The notes under the pieces: model-generated
What the model was told of the DNA's origin: nothing
Database searches by the model: none
What the model saw: only the letters and a program-made list of their open reading frames with translations
NCBI RefSeq assembly: GCF_000006405.1
Contig: NW_003216476.1
Location: 177,835-230,111 of the forward strand
Length of the DNA stretch: 52,277 nt
Direction of reading: 5' to 3'
From: Perkinsus marinus ATCC 50983
Lineage: Eukaryota > Perkinsozoa > Perkinsida > Perkinsidae
Position numbers and translations under genes: made by a program
In this document: piece after piece, positions 1-9,800 of the stretch
Position numbering within the stretch: the first letter of the stretch is position 1
How the letters are laid out: each line of letters starts with the position of its first letter

Positions 1-545
1 TGTTGTACATATACATATAGTAGTGTACATATACTACAAGTGTAGATGTTGTACATATACATATAGTAGTGTACATATACTACAAGTGTAGATGTTGTAC
101 ATATACATATAGTAGTGTACATATACTACAAGTGTAGATGTTGTACATATACATATAGTAGTGTACATATACTACAAGTGTAGATGTTGTACATATACAT
201 ATAGTAGTGTACATATACTACAAGTGTAGATGTTGTACATATACATATAGTAGTGTACATATACTACAAGTGTAGATGTTGTACATATACATATAGTAGT
301 GTACATATACTACAAGTGTAGATGTTGTACATATACATATAGTAGTGTACATATACTACAAGTGTAGATGTTGTACATATACATATAGTAGTGTACATAT
401 ACTACAAGTGTAGATGTTGTACATATACATATAGTAGTGTACATATACTACAAGTGTAGATGTTGTACATATACATATAGTAGTGTATATATACTACAAG
501 TGTAGATGTTGTACATATACATATAGTAGTGTATATATACTATCA
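1..545. repeat. 46-bp satellite array
   Basis: About 11.8 head-to-tail copies of a 46-bp unit starting TGTTGTACATATACATATAG. Copies are nearly identical; the last two carry GTATATATAC in place of GTACATATAC, and the final unit decays into unique sequence near 540. The unit contains near-palindromic stretches (GTAGTGTACATATACTAC). It begins at base 1, so its true length is unknown. Confidence 0.97.
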
Positions 546-730
546 AGGTATGTGATTGCGATGCATTAGGAAGAGGAAAATGGATGCAGAATTTGTGGAA
601 AAATGGCGTAAAAGGGGAAAATTACCGAAATTTTTCCAATTTGGAATGTCACAGTGGAATTAACTGGTGCTAGTGATCTCTAGTTCAACGTTAGGGTTTA
701 TGATATCAGTCTATTCGTTGACATAATATG

Positions 731-773
731 AGCAGTTGAGGAAAGCAAACATATATTCCTACCCCAACACTGC
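731..773 (-). repeat. single dispersed copy of the 59-bp CTGAGCTCAG repeat
   Basis: Inverted, diverged copy of the unit that forms arrays at 13.1 and 15.1 kb (GTTGAGGAAAGC, then ATATATTCC). Between the satellite and the first gene (546-851) I see nothing else recognisable. Confidence 0.7.
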
Positions 774-851
774 TCTATACTAAGCACAGCTTGTGTATTT
801 TTATAAGGTTGCCTGACAACTCTGCACGAAGGGGATTACTCGCAGTTGTCG

Positions 852-3800
852 ATGGACAGCGCTGATACGCCTCCTCCGCCGACTTCACAACAAAATAAAT
901 TGAGGTAGCTCATACCGCTCCTTTGTGAACTCGTAGTGGCGTTTTATAGGCTGTCGGCCGATACTGCTGCTGCGCTGATTCGCGAGGCGCGGGGACAGCT
1001 GGCGTTGAGGAAGTCTGAGAAGGATAATCCTCTGATGGGTGGAGGTGGGAGATGGCATTTAGCGCGCGCCCTGGTGATCGATTTGTAGATTCTCTGCCGC
1101 GAAGGTTGAAGTCATCCCCAATTGTCACGGGGGAAGTGACGGAGGTGGACACCAGTGAGGGTCGGCGCACGCGGAAGGATACGCTTGATCCAAGCATGAG
1201 AGGTGAGTGGGGCTGCAGATCGATAATCGATTAACCGGGCGAGCGCTATTCGCAGAAGACACGCTGGAACTGTGCATGGAAGAGTATGAGGACATGGGAA
1301 TGCTGTTCGGACGGGGTTCGGATGGTGGTAGTTGCAGCTCGCCGAAGGAGTCCTCTGCTGAGAACGATGACAGCCATGTGGGGTGTAAAATGGCGTTGCT
1401 GGGGATAGAACTTGGGTTGTTCGGTTGGAAGGTATCCAAGTCTCCCATTCGGCCAAATGCGAGTCGAGTGAAGCGATGTGTTATTCCGAGAGCTGATCGA
1501 ATGGGTGAGTCGCGACTCCGTATTGCGTTTTCTCAAAGGCTCCTGTATTTCAGTGAGCGAATCGAAATCGCCTCCTCGTACTGCAATGGGAACATCACCT
1601 TTTGGGAGCTCGAGCCTAGGGAGTAGATGTTCGAGTCGATTGTCTACTCCTACGTTGGGGAGGAAGCTCGTGAGGCCGATGGCTCCGGGGTTGGGTGAGA
1701 AAAGTGACGGGTGCGGCACGCAGGGTTTGATAAAAATGGGGGAAATGTTCCTAATGTGAAATGTTCCTAGCCATGTGGGAAATTCAAAATGAGTTTTCTT
1801 TGGAAACTATATATGATTTTCAGGCTGCGGGAATCTAACAGTCGTCTTAGGTTCATCCCCACCGGCGTGGGATGGGTCTGCTGCTGCTGCTGTTTGTGGC
1901 AGCAGTAGTAGTGGTAGGAAGGTCTGTAGGCGAGGACAGAGTCGGTCGAGGGTGAAAATGCAGATTCCTCAGCCTTCTAGGGTGATTGATAAAATGACAT
2001 GTGTGGGATTCGAACCAGGAATCTTTCGATCAGCGGTTTATGGTTTACCCCTCGCCCGCTAGACCAAATAGACGGGTGAAGGGTGGCACGATTTGTCCAC
2101 GGCCAAGCCCTGAGGTTGCCGCTGAGAAAATCCCCATTCCAGAGGTGACACGAAAGACGCCCTTTGGTTTGCATCCCCTTTGTAGGTCACTGACCGCCTT
2201 CGACCAGAGTCTATCAGGGGAAGAGATCATCAGATTTGTAAGTGTATGGTGTAAATCTCGCTCGCCCGATTGATCGATTAGGTTCTTTTGGTGGTTGAAC
2301 GCCACATTTTTACCGGCGTTTTAGTATAACACTATATAGAGCTGCACGAAGGAATGGTGATGTGTATGTAGCGTTAGGGAATTGCAAGATATAGCAAGAT
2401 TGCAAGATTGTCTAAGTGTAGGATGTTTTGGTCTATTTCTATCCATTATTATTATTATATCGCTTGATTTCTGTCACGCGCCACGAAATTAGCTGCCCGT
2501 ATTTGATTCAGCTTTGTGTGTCGTAATAGGATGTTTTCATACGGTGGTGGGTCTGGTAAAGATTTTTTTTCTCCGGTGGTATCTTTTACGATCGGAATCT
2601 TCGCTGTGCGCGCACATGCCTCCCCCCCTCCCCATGTTGTAGTATTATTATGTTAGTGCGTAGCCTATGGTAGTGTATATCACATGATTTTATGCAACTT
2701 TTACAGCTTCTTTTGAGTTGAGTGAGTTTCAATTGGTGTGGATAAATAGTATATTCTGGAGGGGATGTCGACGGCAACGAGAGCCTCTCATAGTGTCGAG
2801 GAATATGCAGCGGATATTCCGGAGGAAGTAATAGGAGTGGGAGAGAGGTCTGGCTGAGCGCTCTTAGTCTTGGTACTATACGGTCAACTAAATGTGTTGG
2901 TGAAAATGTGAAAAATTCAGGGAGACTTCTGTACCAGAAAAAACAGAGAATTTACATATGAAAAAATATAGAATTTTTTACGTAAAAGTTGGAAATTTGA
3001 TGGAAAAAATGAAATGAGTTTTTGAAAATTGGCTGAGGAAAGCGAACATATATTCCAACACTCCAACTGATAGTGAATAACATAATCAATGTGAATCAGT
3101 TTTTGTCTGTGTGTCGGCGTTATTTTCCAGAATTTTCCGAGGGAATTCTCAAGAGCAGGCGTCTGTATTGGCTCTGTTATTTTCGTATGTGAATTTCGAT
3201 TAGTTTTCAAATGTATGTGTAGTTTCCTCAGCTGAGCTCAGGAGTTTCAGCACTACATTATATACCAACTAGGCCTTCGTGACGAAGGGGCGGAGCTCAC
3301 TTAGTCCACGTCTATTGATTCAATCAATGAATTTGACATAGGTCCCCGGTTCGATCCCCGGGTTGGACATTTTTACGTCATTAAAGTTTTTCGTGCATAT
3401 CTCGTCGAGCTGTTCGCATAATCGACTTTTGCGCAAACCTCGGCATATAGAGGAGTCGTTTGATCTATCTGGTGGCCTCCTACGCTTCGTAGTTAAGCCA
3501 GAATAATTCTGCACGCACGCACAATGTGAAAGTGTCTGTTGTTGCGGTATGTGCCCTGCTCGCTTCGCGATTTAAACACTGGGTAGAAGTGTACAAAAAC
3601 GAACAATTATTCCATATTGCCACTAATACACGTAGTTGACCATATAGTGCATATTTTCTTACATTGATTTTCGACTAGAATTGATTGGTCGAATCAGGCT
3701 AGTCCGGGAGAGATCTCAGAAGAGGACGTTGGTTGTGTTACGCTGCCTTGGGCGCCGACCGTAGTGAGTTTCCTTAATACGGTGGACCCAGCAAAGGATT

Positions 3801-6800
3801 GGACAAGAGATATGGTGGAGTTTGTGTATTGTTATTGGTCGCGTAAGTAGAGGATGAGAAATGGTTGGTCGGCGATAGGAGCCTGTAATGGGACGTTTTT
3901 CCCCGTGCTAAAACGGTTGAAATATCGATCAATCAGGAAGTAGGCATTCCAGTCAAGTGTTCTGAGAATAGCCCGTGATTTATGGGGGAATTTTTTCTCA
4001 CGAATGGATTGGGCGAAAAATTCCGAGATTGGGACCAATTTTCTCGTGCGCAACATCGTCAGTCGAGTTTTTTTCTCTCAGAGAAGTTCGACGATGATGA
4101 GCGAATGCCGATCAAAGTGGGTGATTTCCTGAGCCTCACCGCGGCCGATCTGGGTCTGAGCAAACACAGGACGATGGACAGATGGTAGGGTCGAACTCCA
4201 TATAATCGGTCGTTTATTTCGGAATAAATTACCCACGAATGCCGACGATTATATGGGAACTAAATTGAGAACACAACACGATGCAGAATAAATCGAGATG
4301 AGCTTTCAGAAGTACTCAGGAGATGAAAAATTGAGTCGTTTACTATTGCTTTAAACGTTTGTTCATTGCGGAATAAATCGCCCACTTACACCGACGATTA
4401 TGTGTAAGCTCTTCGTGAAATCGTCAGGGCAACAGCGGAAGTGATATCCGTTGAAGAGACGACGAGTGTGAGTCGACAAAAGAAGGTAAAGAGTCAGACG
4501 ATTTGCTGCCGTTTGGCCGATCGAAAACTGTATGAGATGATAGTAAAAAAACGACCTGAAATGAGGGGAGAAAATGGCTGTTTGCTGAAAGGTGAGATTG
4601 GGAAATATGTGATTTTTTTCCGGAAAAAAATCAGCTATGGAAAAATAGATTTTTTTGCGGGTTTGGCAGAAAAAAAGAAACTTTTTTATCGAATTTTCAT
4701 CATTGAGGGGAGAAAACGGTTGTTTATTGTAAGGTGAGATTGAATAAAAATCAGATGTGCATTTTTTCCGGAAAAATTCAGGTGAAGTTGATTGTCTCGT
4801 GGGTTTGACAGAAAATATAAAAATAGATCTAAAAATTCTTATCGAATTTTCTTCACGTTTTCCTTTGATGATTACGGAAGAGCTTCGGTGAACTGGTATG
4901 AACTCGATGAATAATCGATCATCTGGGCGCGCGCTATTGTACTTTGTTTCAGAAAACTTTCTGTATGAAACGAGGGAGGGCGCTCGAGCGTCGATTTACC
5001 TTGAGTTGAAGGAAAAACTGAAAGAGGTGAGTGTGATATTCATCATATGATTATTAGTCGGAATTGCCTGGGTGAAAAATTCCGTTTCCGGAATTATTCA
5101 CCCATGATTGAATGCGCAAGAATAGGAGAGAATTTCCTGGACCACTAAAAAATTACTCGGGAAAAATGATTACTTCATTTTTATATGAGAATAGATTTTT
5201 CTCAATAGAAGACGTTTTGCACATCTGTGAGATGTTACCATTTAAGGACATGAATTTTCCAAAATTTTTTTCCTATTTTTCCTATTTTTTATTTTTATGT
5301 TTTAGATAGAGCCGAGTGTGTATCGTCATTGGCTGTCGAAACGTGAAGTCCCGCTGAGCGCGTCGGAGGAGGAAAATCGAATGAAACCGGCAAAAAGGAA
5401 AAACAACATTTATAAAGGTTCGCTGTGGGTTGGAATGAAGGAAAAAAATTTCAGAAAATTTTTGTTGGAATTTCTAAAAATATTTCGGTTCAATTCATTT
5501 GAATTTTTTGATTTTTTTTGTAAATTTAAATAGCGCTGTATTTACCCGTAATACTCAATGGAGTTTCACCTGTTTTTCGTGAAGTGTTTTTCGTAAAACT
5601 CAATGAGAAAAACGCGATATTCGCGGTGATATGCAGTGAAGTGAAAAAAACACTTGCCGAAAAACATTGCAAAAATCACAACATTTTACGTAAAACATTC
5701 GCAATATTTCGCGAAAAACTCCGAGAACGTTCTCATCATAATAGAATTTTATTTTCGGAACAAGTTGCGTTAAGCACTCGTAACATGGACCTAATCTGTA
5801 TCTTACCCGCTCGAGCCTAAGATACCCTCCTGCGTCCTTCCTGTAGGTCGTCGATCTACCCGGGGACGGGGACGGACGGCGTCTTCGATGAGTAAAAGGA
5901 GTCGAACTGAATCGGTGTCTTCACCGCTCAGCTCGCCCAAGGTAAAAAGCGCGCGCCCGATTGATCGATTATTAGAGTTTAGAATCCACCGTCCCCGTCG
6001 GTGAGCGTCGGGGTTTCGCGAACTTCAGGGGAATCACCAGCGAGTCCGGCGATGACACGCAGTAATTTTGCGATATTTTTTTGCGGAAAATTGTGTTTTT
6101 TTTCTGCAAAATTTCAGAAAGATTTTCGGCTAAGAGCCTTCCTGAGGACAGTATTGAGTCGCGAGTTAGGAGGAGCTCTCGTCATCAAAGAGGATCTAAG
6201 TTAGGTGAAGCTGAAGTAAGGAGGTCCCCGGTTCGAACCTCAGCAGGGGCATTTTATTGGTGTTGAAATTTGTTTTCTTTTTAGTTGGCGAAGATTATTC
6301 AATCAAGGCAGTTGCAGGACAGATCAGCATATGGTCGTTATGTAAGTGATGGATGGTATGAGTTTTTGATAATGATTATTATGTGGATGCGTTTAGTATA
6401 AGGAGAGGAGACTTGTTGAGGAAGGGGAAGGGCCGTTGGAGCCACCACCGACGCCGGTGTCACCAGAGCGAATTAAGGTGCCGCGTTTTGGACCTATTTT
6501 GTATCTTGTGATTTGGGCTAAGATTCATTGAGAGTAGATGCATATGTGATAAGAAACGGCCTACGATTGGGCCTATTTTGTATCTTTTGATTTGAGCTAA
6601 GATTCATTAAGAGTAGATGCATATGTGATAAAAAACGGCCTACAATTGGACCTATTTTGTATCTTTGCTGCATGATGCTTTGATTCACTTGTCATTTCAT
6701 GAACGTTTTTTCTCAGGGAAAACCGTCACCTCAGCTACACGAGGGAAGTGCGAGATCGGGAGGGATCCGGCAAGCAGTTCGAGAGGCTGTCGCGTCGGTC

Positions 6801-9800
6801 GAGATAGTTCCTGAAGTGAGAATTTTGTGGCGCGCGGTAATTTTTCGCCGAACTTTTTGTATGTGTTTGTTGAGAATAATTTTTGGTATTGTTTCATTTC
6901 TAGGTTGCCGTTGCTGAGGGTAAAGGGAAAGATGTTGAAATGGGTGGGTGTGCATGCGTGCAAAATTTTTTCGTCGCGTTTGTGAACTGGGGCTTCTCAA
7001 TCCGAAAAATTTCCGGAAGATATTGTATTTTGAAAAATTCACATTATCATATTTTTTGGGATCTTTTTGTATTATTTTACGTAAATTTCTGCGCATATTT
7101 TATTACCAAAAATTGGGTCAATTTTGGATTCGCACTGTGTTAAGTTCACCTTGGTGAGGAATATCTTTTGAAAAAAATCATAAATTTCTTTTCGGAAAAT
7201 TTGGTTTTTTTTACGAGTGTGAATGCAGCGAAAGCTTTCGTCGTAAAAATAGTTTGAGGATATATAATTCAACGTTTTATGTGGGGTGAGAAATTCCGTG
7301 TACGGAGTAGTTTACGCGAACGTTTTACACATTACTCGAGTTGATATTGATGAAGATTCTCGCGCGCACGCGGAAGATTTTCAGATATTAGTGCTGATGG
7401 AAAAAGCGCGCAAAAGGTCGGTCGACCGACGAAGAGGTAGACGCGTGGTATGGGAGTTTTTGAAAAGATATTTTTCGTGCGTAGGAAGGACCCGGCAGAA
7501 GAGCTTAGGGAAGCGGCGGAGAAAAAAGCTAGAAGCATTCTGGTGAGTGCGGGGTAATTGAGATTTTGAGAAGTGGGTGAATCATATTATCTGTGCTGTG
7601 CGCGGGGGAACCTTAGATATTTATGAATTTGACATAGGTCCCCGGTTCGATCCCCGGGTTGGACATTTTTCCGTTATTAAAGATTTTCGTGCATATCTCG
7701 TCGAGCTGTTCGCATAATCGAGTTTTGCGCAAACCTCGGCATATAGAGGAGTCGTTTGATCTATCTGGTGGCCCCCACGCTTCGTAGTTAAGCCAGAATA
7801 ATTCTGCACGCACGCACAATGCGTAAGTGTCTGTTGTTGCGGTATATGCTCGGCTCGCTTCGCAACTCGTTGACACTGCTGACTTGCTCTCCTACTATGA
7901 ATGATGTAGATTGACGATTTTCGAATTGATAGGGAAAAAAGTTAATTTTTTGTTGTTTCAGTCACAACCAGTCGTTGACCGGGAATATCCTAGCAGGTGA
8001 GTCGAAGAGTTCGTAGTGGCGTAAATTTACAGTAGACTTGATATAACTTGCTCTCTTGCATTTCCTCCACGCCAATAAGCAGTATCGATGACCATATGAA
8101 AATTTACTCTCAAATTGAAGAAAGCCCCCATCTCGAAAACGATTTGGTTCACACTGTATTTTTACTGTGACTAGACTTGGCACCACTTGCTCTCTTGCAT
8201 TTCCTCAACGCTAACATGATGAGATTTATATGTAGATCAATTGTGGTGTAGGTTGGATGTGATCATACCAGCTAATAGAGTCCGACAGCGTCGCAAAGTT
8301 GTTGAAGGATTTGCTAGTGCGGTGGATAAGGGCGTCCGAGCGGATCAAATGAGGTGAGATGTGGGCGGGTTCGAATCTTGGGAGGGGTATTTTTTTTCAT
8401 TTTTCATTCTTCGCTATTATATTAGAGCGTCGTTAATATTGGAGTTTCACCATAGTGATATGAAAAACACTAGTGAAAAACACATGTCGCGACTACTGCA
8501 TATCACCGCGAGTATCGCGTTCTTCACCGAGTTTTACGCCACTTCACGTGAAACGGGTGAAACGCCATTGAATGGGGAGAAACGTCACCATTATACCGAA
8601 ATTTCGAATCAATTCTTTGAGTTGATTTTCACTCGTAAAATATGAGAATCTGAAATTTTTCAAGAAAATTTTAATCAGTTTACTGGAGTTTCACCCGGGA
8701 TGTGAAAAACATATTTCACGACTACTGCATAGGGAAAATTTCGGGTTTTTTACCGAGTTTTACGCCACTTCACGTAAAACGGGTCGTGAAACTCCATTAT
8801 TAAACGATGTTAAAAAAGTTGAAATTTTAGACTTGAATATTCTCCATGTTGGGGAAATACTTATCATTTTTCTGTGAATTTTCTGAAGTTTTCTGATATG
8901 GTCATGAATTTTTTTCAGAAGTTCTGTCAGTGAATTTGCCCGGGATGCTGGCGAGCGATTGGAAGCGAAGATATTCGTGAAGGAAGAAGCTGCGAGTGAA
9001 GGTGGATGGTCAAAGTAAGTTGTAATGAAATAATATGATGGAGTTTTATCACCCGTTTTACGTGAAGTGGCGTCGTAAAACTCGGTGAAAAACGCGATAT
9101 TCGGGGTGATATGCAGTAGTCGTGAAATATGTCTCTCACTAGTGTTTTTCATATCACTAGGGTGGTGAAACTCCAATGATATTAATATGATGGAGTCTCA
9201 CCCGTTTTACGTGAAGTGTTGTAATATTCTGTGTAAATTATAAGACGTGTATGTCTTCGCGGCCGATAATACAATTGTTCTACGCGGAGTGAATAATTAC
9301 GTAATATGTTTTCGAGTAGTGTTTTTCATATCACCAGTATTATAGGTATATTTTTTCCTGTACGTTTGCAAAATTTCGTGAAATTTTTGTTTTTGAGAGT
9401 TGAATTTGGTATCATCGAAATAGGATGTAGTAGTGAGTTGATAGTGTTGTGAGGAAGATTTCCTGAGAATTTGGTACACAATGTAGTTTCACCCTAGCGA
9501 TATGAAAAACACTAGTGAAAAATATAATTACGACTACTACAAGCCGCAAATATCGCGTTTTTCACCGAGTTTTACACCACTTCACGCAAAACGGGTCGTG
9601 AAACTCCATTGTTGAGGTCGATAAAAATGGGATAATATATTGGAGTTTCACCCATTTTACGTGAAGTAGCGTAATACTATGTGAAAAATACTCCATATTG
9701 TATTTCACTGTCAAGAAAGCAGTGTAAGAATATATGCACAAGGTCAACCACATGTGTTGGTAAAAACATGAAAATAATGAGCAAACTTAATTTTTTATAT

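Noticed and set aside
7613-7876. Minus-strand frames reading NPGIEPGTYVKF at 3320-3514 and 7613-7876
   Set aside because: Translation of the tRNA T-arm-like hairpin in a dispersed repeat; not a gene.
8322-8353. GTGGATAAGGGCGTCC resembling a tRNA D-loop just before the T-arm-like module at 8361
   Set aside because: These bases are in-frame exon 23 coding sequence; stem pairing with the T-arm part fails.
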